Positions 16,988 through 27,689 are shown, counted from the stretch's first letter. The stretch: 64,000 nucleotides of DNA from Kitasatospora paranensis (GCF_039544005.1 NZ_BAABKV010000001.1:5952001-6016000), one strand, 5' to 3'. Notes: generated by a model from the letters alone, not told the origin. Program-made: numbers and translations.

Positions 16988-19144
16988 TCAGGCCTCCACG
17001 ATCGGCACGGCGACCTCACCGGTGCGCCGGAGCTTCTGCCAGCGCAGCCGGCCGCCCGTCAGGGCGGTGATCGACGACTGGAGCAGGACGAGGTACATCA
17101 ACTGCCGGTACACGACCTGCTGGATGGGGAGCGTGACGAGGTGCCACGGCTTCTCCTTGTCCAGCCGGAAGGCGAACCAGGCCAGGCCGCCCTGGACGAG
17201 CAGCACCGCCGCCCAGGCGGTGATCGTCTTCGGGGCGTCGACGAAGAAGATGCCGTACAGCAGGAACAGGTCGATCAGTGGGGCGAGCAGCGGCGCCACC
17301 ACGCCGAACAGCACGACCAGCGGCAGGCCGACCCGACCGAAGCGGCCGGCCGGGCCGCGGGCGATCACCGCGCGGCGGTGCTTCCACATCGCCTGCATGG
17401 TGCCGTAGCTCCAGCGGTAGCGCTGCGACCACAGCTGCTGCATGCTGGCCGGCGCCTCCGTCCAGGCGCGCGCCTTCTCCGCGTACACCACGCGCCAGCC
17501 CTCGCAGAGCATGGCCATGGTGATGTCGGTGTCCTCGGCGAGGGTGTCCTCGCTCATCCCGCCGACCTGCAGCAGCGCCTCGCGCCGGAAGGCGCCGATC
17601 GCGCCGGGGATGGTCGGCATGATGTTGAGGGTGTCGTACATCCGGCGGTCGAGGTTGAAGCCCATCACGTACTCGATGTGCTGCCAGGCCCCGATCAGGG
17701 TGTCCCGGTTGCCGACCTTGGCGTTGCCGGCCACCGCGCCGACCGCCGGGTCGGCGAAGGGCTGGATGAGCTCGCGCACCGTGGACGGCTCGAAGACGGT
17801 GTCGCCGTCCATCATCACGACGATGTCGTACGAGGCGTTGCGGATGCCGTTGTTGAGGGCCGAGGGCTTGCCGCCGTTGGGTTGCCGGATCAGCCGGACG
17901 AACGGCAGGTCCATCTCCTCGACGATCTTCGACGTGTCGTCGCTCGACCCGTCGTCGATGACGATGACCTCGATCGGATGCTCACTGGCGGCCAGCGAGT
18001 TCAGGGTGTTGGCGATGCACTCCTGCTCGTTGTAGGCCGGCACCAGCACCGTGACCGGCCGGGTCACCTCCGGCCCCCAGGTGAAGTCCGGGCGGCGCGT
18101 CCGCCAGACGTGCCGGGACGCCAGCACCAGCATCAGCGCGAAGCGGGCGAAGACCAGCACACCGACGAACGCCAGCAGGTCGACCAGCCAGGGCAGCAGG
18201 TTGACCGCGATCTGGGTGCCGAAGATGAACGCCTTGCCGGCCCACAGCTGGTACCCGTGCACCGGGGTCATCGCGTTGCTCGCCCCCAGCGCCTCGGAGA
18301 TGCTGGTGAAGCGGTAGTTCTGCGCCTGGAGCTCGTCGATGATCCTCCCGAGCGCCGCCACGGTCTGCGAACGGTCGCCACCGGCGTCGTGCAGCAGCAC
18401 CAGTTCGCCCTTGCCGGGCACCTTCGGCATCGCGGTCTTGACGATCTCGTCGACGCCCGGCCGCTTCCAGTCGTCGGTGTCGGAGTCGATGAACGCGGTG
18501 AGGTAGCCGAGCTTGCCGATCTGCTTGGTGACCGGCCAGTTCCAGTCGTCCAGGGCGTCGGCGGTCGAGGAGTACGGCGGCCGGAACAGCGAGCTGTGCA
18601 CGCCGGCGACGCCGGCCAGCGCCAGCTGGGTCTGCCCCAGCTCCCAGGCCAGCCGGGTCTGGGTCTGCAGGGCCAGGTCGGGGTGGGTGAAGGTGTGCAG
18701 CCCGATCTCGTGGCCGTCGGCGACGATCCGGCGGATCAGGGCGGGGTTCCGGGCCGCCATCGACCCGGTGATGAAGAAGCTGGCGTGGATGTGGCGGGCC
18801 TTCAGCAGGTCCAGGATCTGCGGGGTCCACTTCGGATCCGGGCCGTCGTCGAAGCTCAGCACCACCGTGTGGTCGGGCACGGAGTAGCTGACCGGGTGGT
18901 CGTTCTTCGCCCCGCGCGCATCGATGATCGGCCCGCCGGTTAGCAGGTTCGGCGGCACCGTCCCCTTGTCCACCGAGACGGCGGTGCGCTCGTCGTGGAA
19001 GACCTCGTTGGTGGCCATGCCGCGCAGCACCATGAGGGCGAGCAGGCAGACCAGCAGGGTGACCGGCAGGAAGAAGCGCAGCGGTGGCGCGGCGAGCCTG
19101 CGGGGTCGGCGGATCGACTCTCGGGGGCGCTGGTGGCGGGACAT
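16988..19144 (-). CDS. Bifunctional polysaccharide deacetylase / family 2 glycosyltransferase (MatB-like)
   Basis: A 718-residue membrane fusion. A basic N-terminus and one transmembrane helix (residues 24-42) lead to an extracytoplasmic NodB deacetylase with metal motif SFDDGPD (97-103), HTFTHPD (150-156), RPPYSS and LLHDAGGDRS. After another membrane segment comes a processive GT2 domain with VLVPAYNEQE, IDDGSSDD, MMDGDTVFEP, EDTDITM and QRYRW (the Q-x-x-R-W motif), then C-terminal helices. This combines the activities of staphylococcal IcaA and IcaB and matches streptomycete MatB, described as making PNAG-type polymer for hyphal aggregation. It shares an operon with the acyltransferase and probably with the small membrane protein upstream. 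Confidence 0.92.
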   Translation of the reverse strand: MSRHQRPRESIRRPRRLAAPPLRFFLPVTLLVCLLALMVLRGMATNEVFHDERTAVSVDKGTVPPNLLTGGPIIDARGAKNDHPVSYSVPDHTVVLSFDDGPDPKWTPQILDLLKARHIHASFFITGSMAARNPALIRRIVADGHEIGLHTFTHPDLALQTQTRLAWELGQTQLALAGVAGVHSSLFRPPYSSTADALDDWNWPVTKQIGKLGYLTAFIDSDTDDWKRPGVDEIVKTAMPKVPGKGELVLLHDAGGDRSQTVAALGRIIDELQAQNYRFTSISEALGASNAMTPVHGYQLWAGKAFIFGTQIAVNLLPWLVDLLAFVGVLVFARFALMLVLASRHVWRTRRPDFTWGPEVTRPVTVLVPAYNEQECIANTLNSLAASEHPIEVIVIDDGSSDDTSKIVEEMDLPFVRLIRQPNGGKPSALNNGIRNASYDIVVMMDGDTVFEPSTVRELIQPFADPAVGAVAGNAKVGNRDTLIGAWQHIEYVMGFNLDRRMYDTLNIMPTIPGAIGAFRREALLQVGGMSEDTLAEDTDITMAMLCEGWRVVYAEKARAWTEAPASMQQLWSQRYRWSYGTMQAMWKHRRAVIARGPAGRFGRVGLPLVVLFGVVAPLLAPLIDLFLLYGIFFVDAPKTITAWAAVLLVQGGLAWFAFRLDKEKPWHLVTLPIQQVVYRQLMYLVLLQSSITALTGGRLRWQKLRRTGEVAVPIVEA

Positions 19145-19216
19145 GGGCTGTTCCTGGGGGCCTGGCGGGTGGGCGCGGGAGGTGGGGCGGTGGGCGGGCC
19201 GGTGCCGGCCGGCGGC

Positions 19217-19870
19217 TCAGCTCGCGGGGACGGCGGCCGCCGGCGCCCGGCTGCCCTCGGCCCGGTCGTCCTGGCCTTCGCGGTTGTCGCCGCCGTTCTC
19301 GTCGTCGTAGCCGGCGCGGGTGGCCCGGACGGAGGAACCGGTCGCCGGCGTGGTCTTGATGCCCGTCGTCGCCTTGTGGGTGGGGGGCGGGCTGACGTGG
19401 CCGGTCGGGCTGTGGCTGGTGCCCGGGCGGGCGCTGGTGCTCGTCCGGGCCGAGCCGCTGGGGCGCGCGCTGCCGGACGGGCGGGCGGAGCCGCTCGCGG
19501 ACCCGCCGGGGCTGGGCGACGGGGAGAGCGAGGGGGCCGTGCCGAGCACGCTCGCGTGGGCGCTCGGCACCGGGATGGTGGAGGACGGCTGCGGCGGGAC
19601 GCTGATGGCCGGGGCGTGCGACTGGAGTCCGACGAGGCTGCCGGTCATGGCCGCGGCCAGCATCGTGGAGGCGAGGCCCACCAGCCAGCCGAGGCCGCGC
19701 AGCCGGCGGCCGCGGGTGCCCGACTGGTCGACGAAGACCGGGGCGCCCTCGATCGGGGCGACGACCTGTTCGAGCGGGGCGGTGACCTGCCCGGCCGGCC
19801 CGACCGGAGTGGGCACGGATGCCGGTATCGCTGGGGCCACCGCATGCGCCTTTCCCGAAGTGAGCCGCAC
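19217..19870 (-). CDS. Ser/Pro-rich single-pass membrane protein
   Basis: A 217-residue protein of unknown function. About 55 cytoplasmic residues precede one hydrophobic helix (LGWLVGLASTMLAAAMTGSL). A long low-complexity tail then repeats the unit SGSARPSGSARP and is rich in Ser, Pro and Thr, ending in an acidic/basic segment (YDDENGGDNREGQDDRAEG). The tail is probably extracytoplasmic and extended, as in wall-spanning or anchor proteins. It lies 72 bp upstream of the deacetylase-glycosyltransferase on the same strand and probably belongs to that operon. The start GTG 19870 is the only one that keeps the full N-terminal region. Confidence 0.7.
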   Translation of the reverse strand: MRLTSGKAHAVAPAIPASVPTPVGPAGQVTAPLEQVVAPIEGAPVFVDQSGTRGRRLRGLGWLVGLASTMLAAAMTGSLVGLQSHAPAISVPPQPSSTIPVPSAHASVLGTAPSLSPSPSPGGSASGSARPSGSARPSGSARTSTSARPGTSHSPTGHVSPPPTHKATTGIKTTPATGSSVRATRAGYDDENGGDNREGQDDRAEGSRAPAAAVPAS

Positions 19871-20080
19871 CCGCGCGGGGTGCGTTACACGGACGCTAGT
19901 TCACCCGACGTGCCTGATTCCGCGTCAATGTTCGGTTTGGGCGGTTATGGGGCTCCCTTGTGACCGTATCGAGATTCCCTGCCTACGATCCATGCCTGGC
20001 GGACGGCCGACGTTCACCCCATAGGATGCCCGCAGCCCCCTCGCCCCCGCCGGCTGAGAGACTCCCAGAACGGCTCCACC

Positions 20081-21124
20081 GTGATCAGACGACCCCTCGC
20101 CCGCCCCGCCGCCCGTCGGCTGGCCGCGCTGGCCATCGCCGTCCCGCTGCTCGCCACCGCCTGCTCCACCGCCGACGGCGGGTCCGCCGGCGACGGTGCG
20201 GGCGCCCCCGGCCCTGCGGCCTCCTCGTCGGCGCCGGTCCTGCCGCCGTACGACGCCTCGGCGCTGCGCACGCCCACCGGCCGGATGCTCGGCGTCGCCT
20301 CCGAGGGCGGCCCGGCCGACCTCGGCCCGGTCGACGCCTTCGCGGCCAAGGCCGGCCACCGCCCGGACGTGCGGGAGTACTACCAGGAGTGGGGCGAGGA
20401 CTTCGACACCGCGGGCAACACCGCCCTGTGGAAGTCGGGCGTGCTGCCGCTGCTGTCGCTGGTGCCCGACCAGACGCCGCTGTCGCGGATCGCCTCCGGC
20501 GGCGAGGACGCCTACCTGACCCGGTTCGCCCAGCAGGTCCGCGGCTTCCAGGGCCCGGTGGTGATCGCCTTCGCCCCCGAGATGAACGGTGCCTGGGCGC
20601 CCTGGGGGCCCGGCAAGGCCACCCCGGACGAGTACGTGAAGGCCTGGCAGCGCCTGCACGACGCCTTCCGCGACCAGCAGGCCACCAACGTGATCTGGAT
20701 GTGGACCCCGCACGTCGCCGACAGCGGCACCGGCGCCCCGGTCAAGCCCTACTACCCGGGCGACGACTACGTCGACTGGCTCGGGCTGATCGGCTACTAC
20801 GGCCCGCAGGACGGCACCGCCTTCCGGACGCTCTTCGCGCCGACCCTGAAGACGCTGCGCGGCTTCACCGCCAAGCCGCTGCTGATCGCCGAGACCGGCG
20901 TCGCGGAGAGCCCGCAGAAGGTCGCCCAGATCAACGACCTGTTCTCCAACGCGGCCGGCACCAACGGACTGATCGGCCTGGTCTGGTACGACCTGCGCAA
21001 GAAGTGGCCCGGCAGCACGCAGCTGACGGACTGGCGGGTGGACAGCTCCGCCGCCGCGGCCGCCGCCGTCGTCAAGGCCGTCGGCGCCAAGGGCTTCGGA
21101 CACCCGGTCACCCCGGCCGGCTGA
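20081..21124 (+). CDS. Secreted lipoprotein, glycoside hydrolase family 26-like (beta-mannanase type)
   Basis: A 347-residue lipoprotein. A basic N-terminus, hydrophobic stretch and lipobox (LLATAC, lipidated Cys near 27) are followed by a Ser/Ala-rich linker and a TIM-barrel-like domain. AFAPEMNGAWAPWG carries the expected acid/base Glu and LLIAETGVAES the expected nucleophile Glu of clan GH-A enzymes. VREYYQEWGEDFD and VIWMWTPHVADS also fit GH26. It is divergent from the matAB-like genes across 210 bp, so it may trim or process the surface polymer, but family members act on mannans and the natural substrate here is unknown. The start is GTG 20081. Confidence 0.85.
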   Translation: MIRRPLARPAARRLAALAIAVPLLATACSTADGGSAGDGAGAPGPAASSSAPVLPPYDASALRTPTGRMLGVASEGGPADLGPVDAFAAKAGHRPDVREYYQEWGEDFDTAGNTALWKSGVLPLLSLVPDQTPLSRIASGGEDAYLTRFAQQVRGFQGPVVIAFAPEMNGAWAPWGPGKATPDEYVKAWQRLHDAFRDQQATNVIWMWTPHVADSGTGAPVKPYYPGDDYVDWLGLIGYYGPQDGTAFRTLFAPTLKTLRGFTAKPLLIAETGVAESPQKVAQINDLFSNAAGTNGLIGLVWYDLRKKWPGSTQLTDWRVDSSAAAAAAVVKAVGAKGFGHPVTPAG

Positions 21125-21163
21125 CCCGGCCTCACCGGCCCGCCGCAGGGCGGCCGGACACGC

Positions 21164-21192
21164 GCGCCCCGGACCCGCAGGGCCCGGGGCGC
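21164..21192. terminator. Bidirectional hairpin terminator
   Basis: Perfect 9-bp arms (21164-21172 and 21184-21192) with an 11-nt loop lie between the converging GH26-like gene and the ABC permease. Confidence 0.65.
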
Positions 21193-21205
21193 ACGTGTCG
21201 CACCG

Positions 21206-21964
21206 TCACTCCCAGCGGAACCAGCGGGCGGCGGCCGCCAGGCCCAGCACCGCCCACACGGCGAGCACCCCAAGGTCCGACCACGGCACCCCGGCGCCGT
21301 GCTGGAGCACCGAGCGCAGCCCGTCCGAGAGCGCGCTGATCGGCAGCAGCTCCAGCACCGATCGGACGGCCGACGGGAACTTCGCGAGCGGCACGACCAC
21401 CCCGCCGGCCAGCAGCAGCAGGATGAACACCAGGTTGGCGGCGGCCAGCGTGGCCTCCGCCTTCAGCGTGCCGGCCATCAGCAGCCCCAGCCCGGAGAAC
21501 GCGGCGGTGCCGAGCACCAGCAGCCCCACCACGGCCGCCGGGTTGCCCTGCGGCGACCAGCCGAGCGCCAGGGCGATCACCGACAGCAGCGCCACCTGCA
21601 GCGCCTCGGTGACCAGCACGCAGCCGGTCTTGGCGGTCAGCAGCGCCCAGCGGGGCAGCGGTGTGGCGCCCAGCCGCTTGAGCACGCCGTAGCGGCGCTC
21701 GAAGCCGGTGGCGATGGCCTGGCCGGTGAACGCGGTCGACATCACCGCCAGCGCCAGCAGGCCGGGGCGAGGAAGTCGACCCGCTTGCCCGGGCCGTCCA
21801 CGGCGACCACGTCGACCGTGCTGAACAGCACCAGCAGCACGCTGGGGATGATCACGGTGAGCAGTAGCTGCTCGCCGTTGCGCAGCAGCATCCGGGTCTC
21901 CAGCGCGGTCTGCGCCAGCAGCATCCGGCCGACCGGGGCGGCGCCCGGCCGGGGGTGTAGTCGG

Positions 21965-21968
<4 letters not shown>
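21206..21968 (-). pseudogene. ABC-2 type transporter permease, two frameshifts
   Basis: With two bases restored this is a 254-residue ABC-2 permease of about six helices. Its native start is GTG 21968, which overlaps the ATPase stop as GTGA. The frame shifts near 21935 (before MLLAQTALETRMLLRNGEQ) and again at a GC run near 21762-21766. One added G at the second site joins VDFLAPGLLALAV to MSTAFTGQAIATGFERRYGVLKRLGATPL. The FERRYGVLKRLGATPL segment is the typical conserved loop of ABC-2 permeases. Together with the ATPase it forms a drug- or lipid-type exporter of unknown substrate. Both lesions are single missing bases, so sequencing error is likely. Confidence 0.8.
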
Positions 21969-22885
<917 letters not shown>

Positions 22886-22951
22886 ACCGGCGAGTGTAAG
22901 AGGCGGCGGCCCGGGGGCCGCGCACGGGCTCCGCTGCCCGCTTTCCGCAGG

Positions 22952-22970
22952 TCAGGTAAGGCTTACCTGC
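22952..22970. promoter_or_regulatory. Candidate iron box (DmdR/IdeR/DtxR-type operator)
   Basis: The 19-bp palindrome TCAGGTAAGGCTTACCTGC has perfect 7-bp arms around GGC and matches 14 of 19 positions of the actinobacterial iron-regulator consensus (TTAGGTTAGGCTCACCTAA). It sits midway between the divergent ABC ATPase and sufR starts and could regulate either. Confidence 0.6.
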
Positions 22971-23028
22971 GTGACTGACGTCATCGATGAGGCCTGGGTC
23001 ACGGCTTGTTCCTCCGGAACGAATTACG

Positions 23029-23042
23029 CAACAATGGTGTTG
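23029..23042. promoter_or_regulatory. Candidate SufR operator
   Basis: CAAC-N6-GTTG (23029-23042), better seen as CAACA-ATGG-TGTTG, fits the half-sites reported for SufR in cyanobacteria. It overlaps the first base of the likely sufR start codon, which suggests autorepression very close to the transcription start. Confidence 0.55.
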
Positions 23043-23908
23043 TGAAAAACATGCGCGAGCACTCCGTACAGGACAGGGTGGCCGAGTCGGCCCCCGGCTG
23101 TGCCGTGCCCGCGACGGCGGCCGAGGTCCTGCTGGACGGCCACCGGGCCACCAGGGACCGGGTCGCCCGGTCGATCCTGGACCACGGGCCGTCCTCAGCC
23201 GCCGACCTGTCCGGCCGGCTCGGCCTCACCGCCGCCGCCGTCCGCCGCCACCTCGACTCGCTGGCCCTCGCGGGCCTGGTCGAGTCGCGCGAGCAGCGGG
23301 TCTACGGCAGCCGCGGCCGCGGCCGCCCGGCCAAGGTCTTCGCCCTCACCGAGTCCGGCCGCGACGCCTTCTACCAGGCGTACGACCAGCTGGCCGCCGA
23401 CGCGCTGCGCTGGATCTCCGAGGCGGTCGGCGGCGGCGCCGCGGGCGAGGAGGCGGTCGCCGCCTTCGCCCGGGCCCGCTTCGCCAAGCAGGGGCAGCGC
23501 TACCTCGACACCCTGGAGCTCGCCGAGGCCGACGGTCGGACGGAGGCGCTCGCCGAGGCGCTCAGCGCCGACGGGTACGCTGCGACGGTGCGGCGGGTTC
23601 CGTCCGCCGGCGGTTCGAAGGCCCCGGCCGGAGCGCAGCTCTGCCAGCACCACTGCCCGGTCGCGCACATCGCCGAGCAGTTCCCGCAGCTCTGCGAGGC
23701 GGAGACCGAGGTCTTCTCGCAGCTTCTCGGCACCCATGTGCAAAGGCTGGCCACCATCGCCCACGGCGACGGGGTCTGCACCACGTATGTGCCGGCATCC
23801 GGTGCCGCACCGTCGTCCGCAGCACAGCGGACGCCCGGTGCCGTGCCGACTGCCGGTACGTCCCCAACCGAAACGGCTCGTCCGCGCGGAGGAAATTCGC
23901 ATGACTGA
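23042..23908 (+). CDS. sufR: Iron-sulfur cluster biogenesis repressor SufR
   Basis: A 288-residue winged-helix regulator. The DNA-binding domain covers about residues 35-110 (SILDHGPSSAADLSGRLGLTAAAVRRHLDSLALAGLVESR, then a basic wing SRGRGRPAKVFALT). A cysteine cluster near residue 200 (LCQHHCPVAHIAEQFPQLC) is the expected Fe-S ligand set by which SufR senses cluster status. It is first in the suf operon and its stop overlaps the sufB start by 8 bp. GTG 23042 (VKNMREHSV) is chosen over an upstream ATG at 23006, whose extra residues are unlike the family; ATG 23051 is also possible. Likely regulation is autorepression through the operator overlapping its start. Confidence 0.92.
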   Translation: MKNMREHSVQDRVAESAPGCAVPATAAEVLLDGHRATRDRVARSILDHGPSSAADLSGRLGLTAAAVRRHLDSLALAGLVESREQRVYGSRGRGRPAKVFALTESGRDAFYQAYDQLAADALRWISEAVGGGAAGEEAVAAFARARFAKQGQRYLDTLELAEADGRTEALAEALSADGYAATVRRVPSAGGSKAPAGAQLCQHHCPVAHIAEQFPQLCEAETEVFSQLLGTHVQRLATIAHGDGVCTTYVPASGAAPSSAAQRTPGAVPTAGTSPTETARPRGGNSHD

Positions 23909-25313
23909 CATCGCACACCCGGAGCTCGAGGGCCTGGGCACCTACGAGTACGGCTGGGCCGACTCCGACGAGGCCGGCAGCGCTGCCAAGCGCGGCCTCA
24001 GCGAGGCGGTCGTGCGCGACATCTCGGCGAAGAAGAGCGAACCCGAGTGGATGCTCAACCTGCGTCTCAAGGGCCTGAAGCTGTTCGGCAAGAAGCCCAT
24101 GCCGACCTGGGGCTCGGACCTCACCGGCATCGACTTCGACAACATCAAGTACTTCGTCCGCTCCACCGAGAAGCAGGCCGAGTCCTGGGAGGACCTGCCC
24201 GCCGACATCAAGGCGACGTACGACAAGCTGGGCATCCCGGAGGCGGAGAAGCAGCGCCTGGTCGCCGGTGTCGCCGCCCAGTACGAGTCGGAGGTCGTCT
24301 ACCACCAGATCCGCGAGGACCTGGAGGAGCAGGGCGTCATCTTCCTGGACACCGACACCGCGCTCAAGGAGCACCCGGAGCTCTTCCAGGAGTACTTCGG
24401 CACCGTCATCCCGGTCGGTGACAACAAGTTCGCCTCGCTGAACACCGCGGTGTGGTCCGGCGGCTCGTTCATCTACGTGCCGAAGGGCGTGCGGGTCGAC
24501 ATCCCGCTGCAGGCCTACTTCCGGATCAACACCGAGAACATGGGCCAGTTCGAGCGGACGCTGATCATCGTCGACGAGGACGCCTACGTCCACTACGTCG
24601 AGGGCTGCACCGCCCCGATCTACTCCTCGGACTCGCTGCACAGCGCCGTGGTGGAGATCATCGTCAAGAAGGGCGGCCGCTGCCGCTACACGACCATCCA
24701 GAACTGGTCGAACAACGTCTACAACCTGGTGACCAAGCGCGCCGTGGCGTACGAGGGCGCGACCATGGAGTGGGTCGACGGCAACATCGGCTCCAAGGTC
24801 ACCATGAAGTACCCGGCCGTCTACCTGATGGGCGAGCACGCCAAGGGCGAGACCCTGTCCATCGCCTTCGCCGGCGAGGGCCAGCACCAGGACGCCGGCG
24901 CGAAGATGGTCCACATGGCGCCGAACACCTCCTCGTCCATCGTCTCCAAGTCGGTGGCGCGCGGCGGCGGCCGCACCTCCTACCGCGGCCTGATCGAGAT
25001 CGGCGAGGGCTCGCACGGCGCCAAGTCGAACGTGCTCTGCGACGCGCTGCTGGTGGACACCGTCTCCCGCTCGGACACCTACCCGTACGTCGACGTCCGC
25101 GAGGACGACGTCTCGATGGGCCACGAGGCGACCGTCTCCAAGGTCAGCGAGGACCAGCTCTTCTACCTGATGAGCCGCGGCATGACCGAGCAGGAGGCCA
25201 TGGCGATGATCGTCCGCGGCTTCGTCGAGCCGATCGCGCGCGAGCTGCCGATGGAGTACGCGCTGGAGCTGAACCGGCTGATCGAGCTGCAGATGGAGGG
25301 CGCGGTCGGCTGA
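23901..25313 (+). CDS. sufB: Fe-S cluster assembly scaffold protein SufB
   Basis: A 470-residue SufB, the scaffold subunit of the SufBC2D complex on which Fe-S clusters are built. The protein shows the N-terminal EYGWADSDEAGSAAKRGLSE, then SGGSFIYVPKGVRVDIPLQAYFRIN, the beta-helix core ENMGQFERTLIIVDEDAYVHYVEGCTAP (with a conserved Cys), IQNWSNNVYNLVTKRA and the C-terminal DQLFYLMSRGMTEQEAMAMIVRGFVEPI. The length is normal. Start ATG 23901 overlaps the end of sufR, and GGAGGAAA stands 6 bp upstream. Confidence 0.97.
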   Translation: MTDIAHPELEGLGTYEYGWADSDEAGSAAKRGLSEAVVRDISAKKSEPEWMLNLRLKGLKLFGKKPMPTWGSDLTGIDFDNIKYFVRSTEKQAESWEDLPADIKATYDKLGIPEAEKQRLVAGVAAQYESEVVYHQIREDLEEQGVIFLDTDTALKEHPELFQEYFGTVIPVGDNKFASLNTAVWSGGSFIYVPKGVRVDIPLQAYFRINTENMGQFERTLIIVDEDAYVHYVEGCTAPIYSSDSLHSAVVEIIVKKGGRCRYTTIQNWSNNVYNLVTKRAVAYEGATMEWVDGNIGSKVTMKYPAVYLMGEHAKGETLSIAFAGEGQHQDAGAKMVHMAPNTSSSIVSKSVARGGGRTSYRGLIEIGEGSHGAKSNVLCDALLVDTVSRSDTYPYVDVREDDVSMGHEATVSKVSEDQLFYLMSRGMTEQEAMAMIVRGFVEPIARELPMEYALELNRLIELQMEGAVG

Positions 25314-25369
25314 CACCCGGCCACCGCACCCACCGTCCAGACCCTGAGGAAGAGAGCACTACGACAGCC

Positions 25370-26605
25370 ATGGCTGAGGTCAACACCAACACCGGGGCCA
25401 CGACCGCCGGTTCGATCGAGGTCGGCACCGCCGGCGCAGGCGCGAAGCTGGCCGGTCCCGGCACCGGCCGCACCGCCGTCCAGCAGCCGATCGACGCCCG
25501 CGTCGCGGTCAAGCCCTCGTACGACGTGAACGACTTCCCGGTGCCCACCGGCCGCGAGGAGGACTGGCGGTTCACCCCGCTGCACCGCCTCGGCGGGCTG
25601 CACGACGGCACCGCGGCCGAGGGCGCGCGCGGCGAGGACAAGCTGGAGCTGGCCCTGCCGGAGGGCGTCACCGCCGAGACCGTCGGCCGCGACGACGCCC
25701 GCCTGGGCACGGCCGGCAAGCCGGTCGACCGGGTCGCCGCCCAGGCCTTCAGCGCCTTCGAGGAGGCGCTGGTGGTGACCGTCCCCAAGGAGACGGTGCT
25801 CACCGAGCCCGTCCGGATCGACGTGCACGGCGAGGGCGGCGTGCGCTTCGCGCACGTGGTCGTCGACGTCAAGCCGTTCGCCGAGGCGGTCGTGGTGATC
25901 AACCACACCGGCACCGGCACCCGCGCGGCCAACGTCGAGCTGCTGGTCGGCGACGGCGCCAAGCTGACCTTCGTCTCCGTCCAGGACTGGGAGCGCGACG
26001 CGGTGCACACCGCGCAGCACACCGCCCTGGTCGGCCGGGACGCCTCGCTCAAGTCGGTCGCGGTCACCTTCGGCGGCGACGTCGTCCGCCTGCACCCGCG
26101 GGTGAACTACGCGGCGCCCGGCGGCGAGGCCGAACTGTTCGGCCTGTACTTCGCCGACGCGGGCCAGCACCTGGAGCACCGCCTGGTGATCGACCACGAC
26201 ACCCCGCACTGCCGCTCCAACGTGGTCTACAAGGGCGCCCTGCAGGGCCAGGACGCGCACGCCGTCTGGGTCGGCGACGTGCTGATCCGCGCCGCGGCCG
26301 TCGGCACCGACACCTACGAGCTCAACCGCAACCTGGTGCTCACCGACGGTGCCCGGGTCGACTCGATCCCGAACCTGGAGATCGAGACCGGCGAGATCGT
26401 CGGCGCCGGCCACGCCTCGGCGACCGGCCGCTTCGACGACGAGCAGCTGTTCTACCTGCAGGCCCGCGGCATCCCGGCCGACGAGGCCCGCCGCCTGGTC
26501 GTCCGCGGCTTCTTCGCCGAGCTGGTCCAGCAGATCGGCGTCGCCGAGATCCAGGACCACCTGATGGAGAAGATCGAGGCCGAGCTGGAAGCGACCGTGG
26601 CATGA
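25370..26605 (+). CDS. sufD: Fe-S cluster assembly protein SufD
   Basis: A 411-residue SufD, the partner of SufB in the SufBC2D scaffold, implicated in iron acquisition during cluster assembly. It shares the beta-helix fold of SufB: VNDFPVPTGREEDWRFTPLHRLGG near residue 57, NHTGTGTRAANVELLVGDGAKLTFVSVQDWE mid-protein, LEHRLVIDHDTPHCRSNVVYKGALQGQ with the conserved His/Cys, and the C-terminal EQLFYLQARGIPADEARRLVVRGFFAELV. The start ATG 25370 is in a weak context. The stop overlaps the next gene as ATGA. Confidence 0.96.
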   Translation: MAEVNTNTGATTAGSIEVGTAGAGAKLAGPGTGRTAVQQPIDARVAVKPSYDVNDFPVPTGREEDWRFTPLHRLGGLHDGTAAEGARGEDKLELALPEGVTAETVGRDDARLGTAGKPVDRVAAQAFSAFEEALVVTVPKETVLTEPVRIDVHGEGGVRFAHVVVDVKPFAEAVVVINHTGTGTRAANVELLVGDGAKLTFVSVQDWERDAVHTAQHTALVGRDASLKSVAVTFGGDVVRLHPRVNYAAPGGEAELFGLYFADAGQHLEHRLVIDHDTPHCRSNVVYKGALQGQDAHAVWVGDVLIRAAAVGTDTYELNRNLVLTDGARVDSIPNLEIETGEIVGAGHASATGRFDDEQLFYLQARGIPADEARRLVVRGFFAELVQQIGVAEIQDHLMEKIEAELEATVA

Positions 26606-26918
26606 GCTTCCTGCGCGCCTGCGCGCTGGGAGACCTCGCCGAGGACGTTCCCAAGCGCGTCGAACTCAACGGTGTGCCGGTCTCCGTCGTCCGCACCGAC
26701 GAGGGGTGTTCGCGATCAACGACACCTGCTCGCACGCGAACGTCTCCCTCTCCGAGGGCGAGGTCGAGGACTGCATGATCGAGTGCTGGCTGCACGGCTC
26801 CAGCTTCGACCTGCGCACCGGCAAGCCGTCCGGGCTGCCCGCCACCAGGCCCGTCGCCGTTTACCCCGTGAAGATCGAAGGGGACGATGTGCTCGTCTCC
26901 GTCAACCAGGAGTCCTGA
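26602..26918 (+). pseudogene. Rieske-type ferredoxin of the suf operon, one frameshift
   Basis: Restoring one G gives a 105-residue Rieske-type [2Fe-2S] protein, related to the small subunit of biphenyl/naphthalene-type dioxygenase electron carriers and regularly found between sufD and sufC in actinomycetes. The N-terminal half (MSFLRACALGDLAEDVPKRVELNGVPVSVVRTDEG) reads from ATG 26602. After a four-G run (26703-26706) the rest is one frame over and carries both cluster motifs, C-x-H (CSHANVSL) and C-x-x-H (CWLHGSSFDL). A fifth G would join them as DEGVFAINDTCSH. Given its conserved place in the operon, a missing base in the sequence is more likely than a dead gene. Confidence 0.85.
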
Positions 26919-26924
26919 GTACAC

Positions 26925-27685
<761 letters not shown>

Positions 27686-27689
<4 letters not shown>

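Noticed and set aside
22971..23002. GTGAC-N22-GTCAC and the TGACGTCA palindrome between the iron box and sufR as separate operators
   Set aside because: Short repeats of this kind are common by chance, and neither fits a regulator expected here better than the iron-box and SufR-type sites.
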